Assembly (NCBI GenBank): GCA_009840545.1 | Contig: VXNM01000014.1 | Span: 307,197 to 371,196, forward strand | Source of the DNA: Gammaproteobacteria bacterium | GTDB taxonomy: Bacteria; Pseudomonadota; Gammaproteobacteria; Pseudomonadales; Azotimanducaceae | Direction of reading: 5' to 3' | DNA length: 64,000 bases | Shown here: positions 18,159 through 28,476 of the stretch, piece by piece | Numbering within the stretch: position 1 is the stretch's first letter | Layout of the letters: every line of letters starts with the position of its first letter | Position numbers and translations under genes: made by a program | Notes under the pieces: generated by a model | Told to the model about the DNA's origin: nothing | Databases searched by the model: none | Seen by the model: only the letters and a program-made list of their open reading frames with translations

Positions 18159-19457
18159 TTAATCGCTGTGGCGCTTCTCGTCAAGTTTCCTCAATTGATC
18201 AAGCCGCTCCCGTATGCGTTTTTCGAGCCCTCGGTTGGATGGCAAATAGAAACGTTGTGCCGAAACCTTGTCCGGAAAATAGTGTTCTCCAGCTGCATAC
18301 GCCGAGTCTTCCGAGTGCGCGTAGCGATAGTTTTTGCCGTAGTCAAGCTCCTTCATAAGCTTGGTTGGCGCGTTTCTCAATCGGAGCGGAACAGGCCAAC
18401 TAGGGCTCTCCTTCACAAACTTCGCTGCATCACCAAATGCCGAGTAAACTGCATTGCTCTTGGGAACCGCAGACATGTATAAGACAGCCTGTGCCAGGCA
18501 TAGTTCGCCTTCAGGCGAGCCTAGGCGGTGATACGCGTCCCAAGCGTCCAGCGCCAAAGTCAGAGATCGATTGTCGGCGGTTCCGATGTCCTCGGCCGCG
18601 AATCTAACAAGCCGTCTCGCAATATAGAGAGGATCACATCCACCATCCAGCATGCGCACGAGCCAGTACAAGGCGGCATCGGGGTCACTACCTCGCATGG
18701 ACTTGTGTAAAGCGGAAATTTGGTTGTAAAACTCCTCGCCGCCTTTATCGAATCTTCTCAACGAATGTCCCGCTGCTTCTCGAACATGAGCCAAATCCAA
18801 GACGTCGTCATCAGTTAATTGCGCTGAAATCTCGATGAGATTCAACGAACGACGTGCATCTCCGTCGGCAAAAGAGCAAATTGCGTTCAACGCGTCTTTT
18901 GACACGATCAGGTTGGGCATTTCCATTTCAATTGCGCGTTTGACTATTGCCTTCACCTGTTCATCTTCAAGAGCTTTTAGCACAAATACACGCATACGCG
19001 ACAACAGCGCTGAGTTCACCTCAAAAGATGGGTTCTCCGTGGTCGCACCGACGAGCGTGATGGTTCCGTTTTCTACATGCGGCAATAGTGCGTCTTGCTG
19101 TGCTTTATTGAATCGGTGAACTTCATCCAGAAAGACAACGGTCTGTTCGTCAGGCGTCATTCTTGCTCGCTCAATCGCCAATCGGACATCCTTGACTCCG
19201 GCGGCAACCGCAGACATTGAAATCCAGTTAGCCTGTGCATGGATTGAAAGCAGTTGCGCTAGAGTAGTCTTGCCGGTTCCAGGTGGTCCCCATAGGATCA
19301 TCGAATGGATGATTCCAGAATCAGCCAGGACTCTTAGAGGCTTGCCTTCGCCGAGCAAGTGCCGCTGGCCGGTAAAGTCCCCCAGTGAACGAGGACGTAC
19401 TCGAGCCGCTAAAGGTTGGTATGAAGGACTTCCGTTTGGGTCAGGATTCCGAGTTAT
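18159..19457 (-). CDS. rarA: Replication-associated recombination protein A (AAA+ ATPase), no canonical start codon
   Basis: A clamp-loader-like AAA+ ATPase that acts at stalled forks. Walker A is WGPPGTGKTT, Walker B FLDEVHRF, sensor GATTENPSFE, arginine finger region LLSRMRVF, and the C-terminal part has the oligomerisation motif YGKNYRYAH. The conserved N-terminal segment PLAARVRPRSLGDFTGQRHLLGEGKPL is encoded upstream of the first TTG (19358), so that TTG cannot be the start. Between the in-frame stop upstream and this segment there is no ATG, GTG or TTG. The codon at the position matching E. coli Met1 is ATA (19457-19455), with AGGAG 9 bases upstream. The gene overlaps the end of lolA by 17 bases if that start is used. 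Either a rare AUA start or a single-base error is likely. Confidence 0.9.
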   Translation of the reverse strand: MTRNPDPNGSPSYQPLAARVRPRSLGDFTGQRHLLGEGKPLRVLADSGIIHSMILWGPPGTGKTTLAQLLSIHAQANWISMSAVAAGVKDVRLAIERARMTPDEQTVVFLDEVHRFNKAQQDALLPHVENGTITLVGATTENPSFEVNSALLSRMRVFVLKALEDEQVKAIVKRAIEMEMPNLIVSKDALNAICSFADGDARRSLNLIEISAQLTDDDVLDLAHVREAAGHSLRRFDKGGEEFYNQISALHKSMRGSDPDAALYWLVRMLDGGCDPLYIARRLVRFAAEDIGTADNRSLTLALDAWDAYHRLGSPEGELCLAQAVLYMSAVPKSNAVYSAFGDAAKFVKESPSWPVPLRLRNAPTKLMKELDYGKNYRYAHSEDSAYAAGEHYFPDKVSAQRFYLPSNRGLEKRIRERLDQLRKLDEKRHSD

Positions 19458-20118
19458 GGCTGGACTCTCCTGTCCCGATGACTTCCGTATCAGGTGGAAC
19501 TACTAGCTTAAACACTTCGTTCTCCACGTCTTCGTTGAGCCGAATATTGAAGAACTCAAACTCGATCTGAGTACCGAATAGATCAACTAATTCGATTCGT
19601 TCGAGCGTTTCGTCTTTGAACACTATCGAAAGCAGCGCGATTTGAGAATCATCGTTCTCGGGTGAAAGCACGTATCTGCTTTCATTGCGATAGATTTCAA
19701 ACTCGTCGAGTTTCTTAGTATCAGAGTCGATTAAGAGATTTGCAAATGACAGTTCATTGGGATCGACTTGAGAATGCGTCAGTTGCTGAAGATCCGGATC
19801 GTAAACCTGCATTCTTGTACCAACGATAGAAACTTGCTCTTCATACGGCTTATCAACCACCCATAAGAACTTCTCAGGTCTTAGGAATGCGACTCGCCCT
19901 TCCTGCATCTCCTCTTCAGTTCCGTCGCGTGCAGTTGTCCTTTGGTGGAAGTCCGCTTGAAAGGAGTCGATTGCATTGAGTTTTTCAAGCAAGTCGTTCT
20001 TAAGTTCTTCATTGGCGAGCGAATTGCCGCAACTCAACAACGAAAGCAGGACGCAAAATGGTACGATCCGACGAAATCTAGGATTCTGAGAGAAGTACCT
20101 GACGGTTGCCCATTTCAT
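19441..20118 (-). CDS. lolA: Outer-membrane lipoprotein carrier LolA
   Basis: A periplasmic chaperone that carries lipoproteins from LolCDE to LolB. A signal peptide (RRIVPFCVLLSLLSCGNSLA) precedes the mature chain, which shows LKNDLLEKLNAIDSFQADFHQ, GRVAFLRPEKFLWVVDKPYEE and DPDLQQLTHSQVD, all typical of LolA. I chose the ATG at 20118, which overlaps the end of ftsK by 41 bases and gives 225 residues; the frame is open further upstream only as a shadow of ftsK. The C-terminal end overlaps the start of rarA. Confidence 0.92.
   Translation of the reverse strand: MKWATVRYFSQNPRFRRIVPFCVLLSLLSCGNSLANEELKNDLLEKLNAIDSFQADFHQRTTARDGTEEEMQEGRVAFLRPEKFLWVVDKPYEEQVSIVGTRMQVYDPDLQQLTHSQVDPNELSFANLLIDSDTKKLDEFEIYRNESRYVLSPENDDSQIALLSIVFKDETLERIELVDLFGTQIEFEFFNIRLNEDVENEVFKLVVPPDTEVIGTGESSHNSES
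19467..19471 (-). promoter_or_regulatory. Shine-Dalgarno before the AUA codon of rarA
   Basis: AGGAG on the minus strand inside the last codons of lolA, 9 bases upstream of the ATA that lies where E. coli RarA starts. It supports initiation at or very near that ATA. Confidence 0.45.
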
Positions 20119-22375
20119 TCGGAGCGGAAACAATCCCCGCACCTTCCATGGCTTCGACAATCCGAGCCGCTCGGTTGTAGCCAATCCGAAACTTGCGCTG
20201 AATCGACGAAATCGAAACCTTGCGAGATTGCAGGACAAAGCTAACCGCTTCTTCAAAATTCTCATCCTGTTCATCTTCGCTCTGTTGCAAACTGAAAACG
20301 GAGTGGGCACTTTGCGAGGCATCAAGACTTGTGACCTCTTCCACGTAGTCTGGTTCACATCGCGTTCTCCAGTACTCGACAACCTTCAACACCTCTTCAT
20401 CGGATACAAAGGCACCATGGACTCGAACAGGTACTCCGCTCCCGGGTGGTAAGTAAAGCATATCTCCATGACCTAGAAGTTGCTCAGCCCCCCCTTGGTC
20501 AAGAATGGTACGTGAGTCAGTTGTGCTCGAAACTTGAAAACTAATCCGACATGGGATATTCGCCTTTATCAATCCAGTGATTACGTCTACCGAGGGACGT
20601 TGAGTGGCCAAGATTAGATGAATCCCCGCAGCTCGAGCTTTTTGGGCGAGGCGAGCGATGAGTTGCTCGACCTTCTTGCCCACAACCATGATCATGTCGG
20701 CGAACTCGTCGACGACAACGACAATGGAGGGCAATTTCGTAAGCGTCGTTCCATCAGTCGATCCAAGTTCTGCACCGATGGGATCCAAAATAGGTTCTCC
20801 TCTCTTCTCCGCCGCGTCTACAAGGGCGTTGTAACCAGCCAGGTTTCTCACATTGAGCGCAGCCATGAGTTGGTAGCGTCGTTCCATCTCGCCAATGCAC
20901 CATCCCAAGGCTCTGGATGCATCCTGCACATCTGTAACAACTGGCGTAAGTAAGTGCGGAATGTCCTCGTAGGATGCAAGTTCCAGCATTTTGGGGTCAA
21001 TCAAAATCATCCGAACATTTTCGGGTGTTGAATGTAAAAGGAGACTGAGCAAGATTGCGTTTATGCAAACTGACTTTCCAGAACCCGTTGTTCCTGCAAC
21101 AAGCAGATGGGGCATTTTCTCAATATCTGCAAGGATGGGATTTCCCGCAACATCCTTACCAAGCACAACCTTGAGTGCTGAATCCATCTCACCGCTTCGG
21201 CGGACGACTTTCAAGATCTCCTGCAGCCGAACGATTGATCGTTCGTCATTGGGAATCTCGATTCCCACAAAAGGTTTACCTGGAACAACCTCCACCACGC
21301 GGACGCTTAGTACGGCCAGAGCACGAGCCAAGTCCTTTGCCAGTGCCGTAATCTTGCTTACTCGAACTCCGGCAGCAGGTTGAATCTCAAACCGAGTTAC
21401 AACCGGTCCGGTGAATTTCGACACTACTTCGGCTTCGACACCGAAGTCCGCTAGCTTTGTGCCCAGCTGCTCGTATATTCGATTGATCAGTTGCTGCGAG
21501 TTCGCTGTTACCGGAGCAGCCCTAAACTCGGCTAGAAGACTGAGATCCGGAAGTTTCGCGACATCCCTTATGTGTTTTTTAGCAGTTTGTGTTCTGGTCG
21601 AGGCTCGGGGTCTTTGAACGGCTTTTGCCTTCAATTGTGGTTCTTGTCGTTTCGAATCGGCTGTGCCTCTGCTTACTGAAACAGGTCTTGATCGAACCGT
21701 CGCCTTAGTGCGAGACCGCACAGTTCTCTCCTCTAATGTGTTTGAGCCCCTTTTGCTAATGAGATTGAAAATCCATTGAATGCAGTCAATCAAGAACCTT
21801 GATCCCTTGGTCGCGACCACATAGAGACAGCGCCCCAATGTTTCGATGAGGGGTAGCCACGAAAACCGAATTAAGAACCGAATACCGAGTAGTACACCAA
21901 CTGAACCGACTACCGCAAGAATCTTCACATTTACGAATGGAAACAACAGAGACGCCAAAAGCGAACCAACCTTTCCACTTGTCACTTCAATAGCGGCATT
22001 GGGAGATCCCGTCCAAGCTGCAGCCAAACAGCACAGCGAAAGAACAACGAGCAAGAATCCACCCAACGAAACTAACCCAATCCACCACCGCGTTTCGCGA
22101 GGAAGCGCGACGATACTAAGTATCTTCGCCACCAACAGGACAGGAATGACGTAGGAAACGTATCCAATAGCCAACGTTAGCGAACCTGAAAGGAATGATC
22201 CAACAGAGCCTAAGAAACTGCGAACAGCTTCATTGTTGGACGCCTGGTTCCACTCCGGATCAAGTGGAGAATACGCAGCGAGCAGAACGAAAGTGACCGC
22301 CGCGACTAGAGCTAGGAGAATTGGGTTGCGGATACGAGGCGAAATCGCAACCGGATCGAGCTTCATGCTAAACAC
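20078..22375 (-). CDS. ftsK: DNA translocase FtsK
   Basis: A division-linked DNA pump that resolves chromosome dimers at dif. There are four N-terminal transmembrane helices (about residues 15-185), a short basic linker (about 205-270, Arg/Lys/Thr-rich), then the RecA-like motor with Walker A VAGTTGSGKSV and Walker B IVVVVDEFADMIM, GIHLILATQRPS, and a winged-helix gamma domain at the C-terminus (VSISSIQRKFRIGYNRAARIVEAME). The 765 residues make it a short-linker form compared with 1329 in E. coli. GTG at 22375 is preferred because GAGGA lies 6 bases before it; ATG at 22366 is the alternative. It heads the ftsK-lolA-rarA-serS series. Confidence 0.95.
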   Translation of the reverse strand: MFSMKLDPVAISPRIRNPILLALVAAVTFVLLAAYSPLDPEWNQASNNEAVRSFLGSVGSFLSGSLTLAIGYVSYVIPVLLVAKILSIVALPRETRWWIGLVSLGGFLLVVLSLCCLAAAWTGSPNAAIEVTSGKVGSLLASLLFPFVNVKILAVVGSVGVLLGIRFLIRFSWLPLIETLGRCLYVVATKGSRFLIDCIQWIFNLISKRGSNTLEERTVRSRTKATVRSRPVSVSRGTADSKRQEPQLKAKAVQRPRASTRTQTAKKHIRDVAKLPDLSLLAEFRAAPVTANSQQLINRIYEQLGTKLADFGVEAEVVSKFTGPVVTRFEIQPAAGVRVSKITALAKDLARALAVLSVRVVEVVPGKPFVGIEIPNDERSIVRLQEILKVVRRSGEMDSALKVVLGKDVAGNPILADIEKMPHLLVAGTTGSGKSVCINAILLSLLLHSTPENVRMILIDPKMLELASYEDIPHLLTPVVTDVQDASRALGWCIGEMERRYQLMAALNVRNLAGYNALVDAAEKRGEPILDPIGAELGSTDGTTLTKLPSIVVVVDEFADMIMVVGKKVEQLIARLAQKARAAGIHLILATQRPSVDVITGLIKANIPCRISFQVSSTTDSRTILDQGGAEQLLGHGDMLYLPPGSGVPVRVHGAFVSDEEVLKVVEYWRTRCEPDYVEEVTSLDASQSAHSVFSLQQSEDEQDENFEEAVSFVLQSRKVSISSIQRKFRIGYNRAARIVEAMEGAGIVSAPNEMGNRQVLLSES

Positions 22376-22616
22376 CGTTCGTCCTCATCCATGGACAAAT
22401 CGTTTTCATGTTATCAAACAGAGCTTAATTTTGAAGCCAATTAGGCAGTAAGTGAGGGTAAAGGATCGTTGTTCAACTTAGCTGGATTGACCATAAATGG
22501 GCACAAAACGATAGAGAAAACAGACTGGGAAATCGTAGATCAAGGAAAAAACCTTTCCAACTTCACCGTGTTAACATCAGGTTCTCGACTCAAGCTTCGT
22601 CGCCAAAGGACTCTCA

Positions 22617-23453
22617 TTGAAGACTCTACCTACTTGCTTTCGGATATTGCTGATTTGCTCTCTTGGGCTCGTCACCTCTTCAATTTCGCACGCCTCGGAT
22701 CCAGTGGTGACTGAAGCTTCGCCTCCTACGGTCTTGGAGACTATCGAAGGAAAGGGTCTCAAACCACTTGGCGCACTGCTCGAGTATTACAAGGACGCCA
22801 AGGGTTATATAGCTGAACCGAAAGGAGATGGACCATTTGGGTCGATTATCTTAATTCACGAGTGGAATGGAGTTGTCGAACGCATCAAGCAGGTGGCCGA
22901 TGCTCTGGCAAATGAAGGCTATATCGCATTGGCCGCAGACCTCTATTCGGGTAAGACAGGTTCAAATAGCCAAGAAAATATTGCCTTGATGCGTGAAGCA
23001 CGTGCGGATCCCGACGAAATCATTGCCAACCTCAACGCAGCTGCTAAGTACCTTCGAGATCGAGTTGATTCGAATGGTCAAATTGCAACCGTTGGATGGT
23101 GCTTTGGCGGTGGAGTCGCGTTGTCGTTCGCAATCGGCGGAGAGCACCATGACGGCACAGCGATCTTCTACGGCCAACTGTTGGAAGATCCTGAAGAACT
23201 TGCCAAGATCCAGCATGAAATGCTCGGAACCTTTGCGGGTCAGGATCGAATGATCCCTGTAGAGCAAGTGAATAACTTTGCGGAAGCACTGAAGAAGGCT
23301 GGAGTGGCCAACGACATACACGTCTATGACCACGTGCAGCACGGGTTTTGGCTTTATGTCGAACGCGATATGGAAACCAACGAAGAACCGGCAAAGCACG
23401 CATGGGGTCGTCTAAGCGATTTCTTTAAGCGTGTCCTCGGTTCGGACGACTAG
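22617..23453 (+). CDS. Secreted dienelactone hydrolase family protein
   Basis: An alpha/beta hydrolase of 278 residues. The triad Cys is in GWCFGGGVAL, the Asp in AGQDRMIPVEQ and the His in VQHGFW. A signal peptide covers about residues 1-27 (RILLICSLGLVTSSISHA), so the enzyme is periplasmic, unlike classical cytoplasmic dienelactone hydrolases. The start is TTG at 22617, forced because no ATG or GTG precedes the signal. It is divergent from ftsK and lies where lrp is found in E. coli. Substrate unknown. Confidence 0.85.
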   Translation: MKTLPTCFRILLICSLGLVTSSISHASDPVVTEASPPTVLETIEGKGLKPLGALLEYYKDAKGYIAEPKGDGPFGSIILIHEWNGVVERIKQVADALANEGYIALAADLYSGKTGSNSQENIALMREARADPDEIIANLNAAAKYLRDRVDSNGQIATVGWCFGGGVALSFAIGGEHHDGTAIFYGQLLEDPEELAKIQHEMLGTFAGQDRMIPVEQVNNFAEALKKAGVANDIHVYDHVQHGFWLYVERDMETNEEPAKHAWGRLSDFFKRVLGSDD

Positions 23454-23496
23454 GAACATCGAGACTGTTCATTCGGCAAGACATTGCTGTATCTAA

Positions 23497-24480
<984 letters not shown>

Positions 24481-24486
24481 CCTACA

Positions 24487-25218
24487 TTGGCTATTCGAAG
24501 CACTCTGCCTCAATTCATTCGTGACGACACACCGCTTGGAAACCCGTTAAATAGCCCAAAATTCGGTCCGATGGCCATCGGTGGAGACTTGTCGTCGAGC
24601 CGGCTACTCGATGCATACTCCAAGGGAATTTTTCCGTGGTTCGACAATGACGAACAACCTGTCATGTGGTGGTCGCCAGATCCCCGATGCATTCTGTATC
24701 CCCATTCGTTTCACATGTCTCGAAGCCTGGGAAAGTGGTGTAGAAAGCACGAATTGATTGCGACAATTGACCAAGATTTCGATAGAGTCATAGAACATTG
24801 TGCAAGTCCTAGACAATACGAAGAATCTACTTGGATTACTCCGAGTATGAAACACGCTTTCTCAGTTCTTCATCAAGAAGGCTATGCACACTCACTGGAA
24901 ATTCGGTTCGAGCGAAGTTTGGTCGGTGGGATTTATGGCATTTCTTTGGGAAGGCACTTTTACGGGGAGTCCATGTTTTCGCTAATGACAAACGGATCTA
25001 AGGTTGCATTGATGGCTCTCTGTCAGCTACTTGCCCAACGGGAGTTTGAGTTCGTCGACTGTCAAATACCCACTGCACACTTGATCAGTCAAGGCGCTGT
25101 GATAATCGATCGCATACAGTTCTTGAAATTGATAGAGGAAAACCGAACAGAATCGACGACGAGAGGGCCGTGGGAGATTCCACCCTTTCAAGTTTTACCA
25201 AATGCTCAAGTTGCTTGA
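24487..25218 (+). CDS. aat: Leucyl/phenylalanyl-tRNA--protein transferase
   Basis: The N-degron writer that adds Leu or Phe from tRNA to proteins with N-terminal Lys or Arg. The sequence has GGDLSSSRLLDAYSKGIFPW, WWSPDPRC, STWITPSMKHAF, GGIYGISLGRHFYGESMFS and DCQIPTAHLISQGA, all diagnostic. The TTG start at 24487 is forced, since no ATG or GTG lies between trxB and the first conserved block. It is probably cotranscribed with trxB. The reader of this signal, ClpS with ClpA, is encoded nearby at 25.6-28.3 kb. Confidence 0.94.
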   Translation: MAIRSTLPQFIRDDTPLGNPLNSPKFGPMAIGGDLSSSRLLDAYSKGIFPWFDNDEQPVMWWSPDPRCILYPHSFHMSRSLGKWCRKHELIATIDQDFDRVIEHCASPRQYEESTWITPSMKHAFSVLHQEGYAHSLEIRFERSLVGGIYGISLGRHFYGESMFSLMTNGSKVALMALCQLLAQREFEFVDCQIPTAHLISQGAVIIDRIQFLKLIEENRTESTTRGPWEIPPFQVLPNAQVA

Positions 25219-25418
25219 GTTCAAAGGCAACACCTGTTCTCTCATCCAATCGTCAGTTGAAGGTCATCAACAGATTGTTTGAATGTATCGCCATCTACCC
25301 CAATTGCCAATCACAGTGCGTCTGACACTAATCCAGGTACATTACGGCACGACAAGCCCTTCAAGTAAAATTGCGAGTGCTGTGCGATAGCGCAGCTATC
25401 TCATTCACAGAGCAATGC

Positions 25419-25637
25419 ATGGAAAAAGAAGAGCAAATTGAAATGGAGGGAGTCGTTATCGACACCCTTCCCAGCACGACATTTCGCGTGAAGCTTGACA
25501 ATGGGCACGTAATTACGGCCCATATTTCAGGAAAAATGCGAAAAAACTATATACGAATTTATACGGGAGATCGGGTAAAGCTGGAATTGACGCCCTACGA
25601 TCTCACAAAAGGACGCATCGTTTACCGAGAGCGCTAG
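25419..25637 (+). CDS. infA: Translation initiation factor IF-1
   Basis: A 72-residue OB-fold protein, the exact length of E. coli IF-1, with [39 protein letters not shown] and [12 protein letters not shown]. It binds the ribosomal A site during initiation. The start is ATG at 25419, matching the family; the frame is open 48 bases further upstream without conservation. Its TAG stop shares a CTAG with the stop of the convergent clpA gene. Confidence 0.97.
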   Translation: MEKEEQIEMEGVVIDTLPSTTFRVKLDNGHVITAHISGKMRKNYIRIYTGDRVKLELTPYDLTKGRIVYRER

Positions 25638-27949
25638 TCGATGGCCTCCTCTTCCACAGAAGTGGCTTCTGTGGAACGAGACTTGCGCCCATCTCGAGAT
25701 GTAGCCTCTATTGTCAGACCATCGTCTCCGCAAGATATCTGTACTAATCCACCGCCTTCAGCGAGTTCCCCAAACAGAATCTTCTCCGCCAACGGACGTT
25801 TGATTCTTTCTTGAATTAGTCGCTGCATAGGACGTGCGCCCATTTTCTCGTCGTATCCTTCGACGGCGAGCCATTCCCGTGCAAGCGAGTCGACCTGCAT
25901 TTCCACTTTCTTCTCGTCCAACTGAGCCTGAAGTTCGGTGAGAAACTTGTCAACGACGGTCTTGATAACCTTCATCGGGAGCGAATTGAACTGAATAATC
26001 GCGTCCAAACGGTTTCGGAACTCTGGCGTGAACATCTTCTTCAGAGTTTCCATGGCATCAGTAGAGTGATCTTGTTCATCGAATCCAATCGAGGCACGCG
26101 CCGCTTCTTGAGCTCCCGCATTCGTGGTCATTACAAGGACGACGTTGCGAAAGTCTGCTTTACGCCCGTTGTTGTCCGTCAAGGTTCCATGGTCCATCAC
26201 CTGGAGCAACAAATTGAACACCTCTGGATGGGCTTTCTCTACTTCATCAAGCAAAACGACACAGTGAGGATGTTTGGTCACAGCATCGGTCAACTGACCA
26301 CCTTGATCAAATCCGATATAACCCGGCGGAGCGCCAATCAGTCTTGAGACGGTGTGCCGTTCCATGTACTCGGACATGTCGAACCTAAGAAGCTCGACCC
26401 CCATAATGATCGCCAATTGACGACAGACCTCGGTCTTACCAACTCCAGTGGGACCCGAAAAGAGGAACGACCCGATTGGTTTCTGTTCTGATTGGAGACC
26501 GGCTCGAGAGAGCCTAATTGAAGATGCAAGAGTATCTATAGCCTGATCCTGACCGAAAACGGTCATCTTTAGCTTTTCATCAATGTCTCGCAACGCCTCT
26601 TTGTCAGAGACAGTCACCTGGGTCGAGGGAATTCTTGCGATTCTCGCAACAACTTGCTCAACATCGGGTGCGCCAATTGTCTTTTTGCGGCGTTTGGTAG
26701 ACACCAATTGCTGTGCCGCACCTGCTTCGTCAATCACATCGATAGCCTTGTCTGGCATGAACCGGTCCGTGATGTATCGACTAGAGAGTTCCGCTGCCGC
26801 TCGAAGTGCACGATCCGTGAATCGGAGCTGGTAGTGGTCCTCGTAGCGCAGCTTCAGGCCCTTGAGTATCTTGTACGTGTCGTCCACCGATGGTTCGGTG
26901 ATATCAATCTTCTGAAATCTACGCGATAGTGCCCTGTCCTTGTCGAAAACCCCTCGATACTCCGAATAGGTTGTAGATCCCATACACCGAATCTCGCCCG
27001 ACGCCAGCAACGGCTTCAGCATATTCGACGCATCCATTACACCACCTGATGCTGCACCCGCACCAATGATCATGTGGATTTCATCGATGAAGAGAATGGT
27101 GCCTTCCTTGGATTTCAGTTCTTTGAGTAGGAGCTTGAATCGCTTCTCGAAGTCACCTCGGTACTTGGTCCCAGCCAATAATGAACCTAGGTCTAGTGCA
27201 AAGACAGTGCATTCCTGCATGATGTCTGGAACGTCCTTGTCTACGATCCGCTTAGCCAATCCTTCCGCGATCGCGGTCTTTCCGACACCAGATTCGCCTA
27301 CTAGTAGTGGGTTGTTCTTTCGTCGGCGACACAATATCTGCAACACACGATGCAGCTCTTCGTCGCGACCCACAAGTGGATCAATAAGCCCCGACTTTGC
27401 CGACTCGTTTAAGTTTGTCGCGAATGCTTCGAGTGCAGATGCTTGTTTTTGCTTCTCGCCCTGCTTTGACTCTGCATCGGTTGGCGTTTCTTCAACGCTT
27501 TCTTTCGCTGTCTTGGAAACACCATGAGCAACGAAGTTGACTACATCAAGTCTGGTTATGTCTTGTTTACTTAAGAAGAAAACAGCTTGTGATTCGCTTT
27601 CGTTAAAGATTGCTATCAACACATCTCTGGCGCTGACTCTCTTGGGATGCTTTGATGCCGTGGATTGAACATGAAAGAGAGCTCTCTGAACCACACGCTG
27701 CAAACTACCCGATTGCTCTGCGTTCCTTTTCGTTCCTGGTGGTAGCACAGGCATGAACTTGCTCAGATACGACTCCAAGTCTTTTCTCAGGGTGTCTATG
27801 TCTGCATCCACGTTCTCAAGCACTTCTCGACAGTCTTCGTTTTCGAGCAGAGCAAGCAAGAAGTGCTCGACCGTGACAAACTCGTGCCGATTGAGCCGAG
27901 CGTACGCCATGGCTTTGTCAAGCGAAAAGATTAGATCCTGAGTAAACAT
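25634..27949 (-). CDS. clpA: ATP-dependent Clp protease ATP-binding subunit ClpA
   Basis: An AAA+ unfoldase of 771 residues that feeds ClpP. The N-domain (about 1-150) binds ClpS. D1 has Walker [16 protein letters not shown] and Walker [10 protein letters not shown]2 has Walker [12 protein letters not shown] and Walker [18 protein letters not shown] start at 27949, four bases after the clpS stop. The C-terminal tail of about 30 residues is charged and ends in EEEAID. The clpP partner is not in the window. Confidence 0.96.
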   Translation of the reverse strand: MFTQDLIFSLDKAMAYARLNRHEFVTVEHFLLALLENEDCREVLENVDADIDTLRKDLESYLSKFMPVLPPGTKRNAEQSGSLQRVVQRALFHVQSTASKHPKRVSARDVLIAIFNESESQAVFFLSKQDITRLDVVNFVAHGVSKTAKESVEETPTDAESKQGEKQKQASALEAFATNLNESAKSGLIDPLVGRDEELHRVLQILCRRRKNNPLLVGESGVGKTAIAEGLAKRIVDKDVPDIMQECTVFALDLGSLLAGTKYRGDFEKRFKLLLKELKSKEGTILFIDEIHMIIGAGAASGGVMDASNMLKPLLASGEIRCMGSTTYSEYRGVFDKDRALSRRFQKIDITEPSVDDTYKILKGLKLRYEDHYQLRFTDRALRAAAELSSRYITDRFMPDKAIDVIDEAGAAQQLVSTKRRKKTIGAPDVEQVVARIARIPSTQVTVSDKEALRDIDEKLKMTVFGQDQAIDTLASSIRLSRAGLQSEQKPIGSFLFSGPTGVGKTEVCRQLAIIMGVELLRFDMSEYMERHTVSRLIGAPPGYIGFDQGGQLTDAVTKHPHCVVLLDEVEKAHPEVFNLLLQVMDHGTLTDNNGRKADFRNVVLVMTTNAGAQEAARASIGFDEQDHSTDAMETLKKMFTPEFRNRLDAIIQFNSLPMKVIKTVVDKFLTELQAQLDEKKVEMQVDSLAREWLAVEGYDEKMGARPMQRLIQERIKRPLAEKILFGELAEGGGLVQISCGDDGLTIEATSRDGRKSRSTEATSVEEEAID

Positions 27950-27953
27950 CGAA

Positions 27954-28319
27954 CTAGTCCGTGTCCGTTCTCTCTACTGTGGATAGTAATGGATAATTCA
28001 TACTCTGGGAAAACCTGTTTACTTGATCGCACTTGGTCTCGGCAATGTCGCGTGGATAGATTCCAACAACTGATTGCCCCACGGTGTGAATCGTCAGCAT
28101 GACCCGATAAGCCTTATCCTCGTCCATCCCAAAGAATTCCTGTAGCACAATTACTACAAACTCCATAGGTGTGTAGTCGTCATTAAACATGACGACTTTG
28201 TACATCGGCGGTGGCTTTGTCTCTTCACGAACCTTTTCAACTACTGCCAGTCCTTCCGATTCGTGAGTTAACTCATCAATTTCGTCGAAGTCGCTCACTG
28301 CAGTTTTCCTGAATGCCAC
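27954..28319 (-). CDS. clpS: ATP-dependent Clp protease adaptor ClpS
   Basis: The N-recognin that delivers proteins with N-terminal Leu, Phe, Tyr or Trp to ClpA. The core motif YKVVMFNDDYTPMEFVVIVLQ contains the Asn-Asp pair that reads the N-terminal amino group, and MLTIHTVGQ holds the conserved His. It has about 37 flexible residues before the core. The start is GTG at 28319. It is operonic with clpA, with four bases between them. In E. coli cspD is divergent from clpS; no cspD is present here. Confidence 0.94.
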   Translation of the reverse strand: MAFRKTAVSDFDEIDELTHESEGLAVVEKVREETKPPPMYKVVMFNDDYTPMEFVVIVLQEFFGMDEDKAYRVMLTIHTVGQSVVGIYPRDIAETKCDQVNRFSQSMNYPLLSTVERTDTD

Positions 28320-28476
28320 CTAATGTCAAATGGTGTTCGTCTACCAATAATTTACCAAAGATTGCAAACTCTGTGACAGTTACTGGCTACGTCGATGTAA
28401 GCTTCCGATGGTCCAGACGCTCAATTACGCATTGTCATTGCTTGCAATTGCTAGCTTACTTGGACTGATATGTTAG

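Noticed and set aside
18159-19358. rarA starting at TTG 19358
   Set aside because: The conserved sequence upstream (PLAARVRPRSLGDFTGQRH) would be lost; the homologous N-terminus continues to about 19457.
20991-21617. Plus-strand frames inside ftsK
   Set aside because: They run opposite a well conserved motor domain and show no protein pattern of their own.
27066-27527. Plus-strand 153-residue frame inside clpA
   Set aside because: It lies opposite the D1 domain of ClpA; Ser/Arg-rich shadow without homology.
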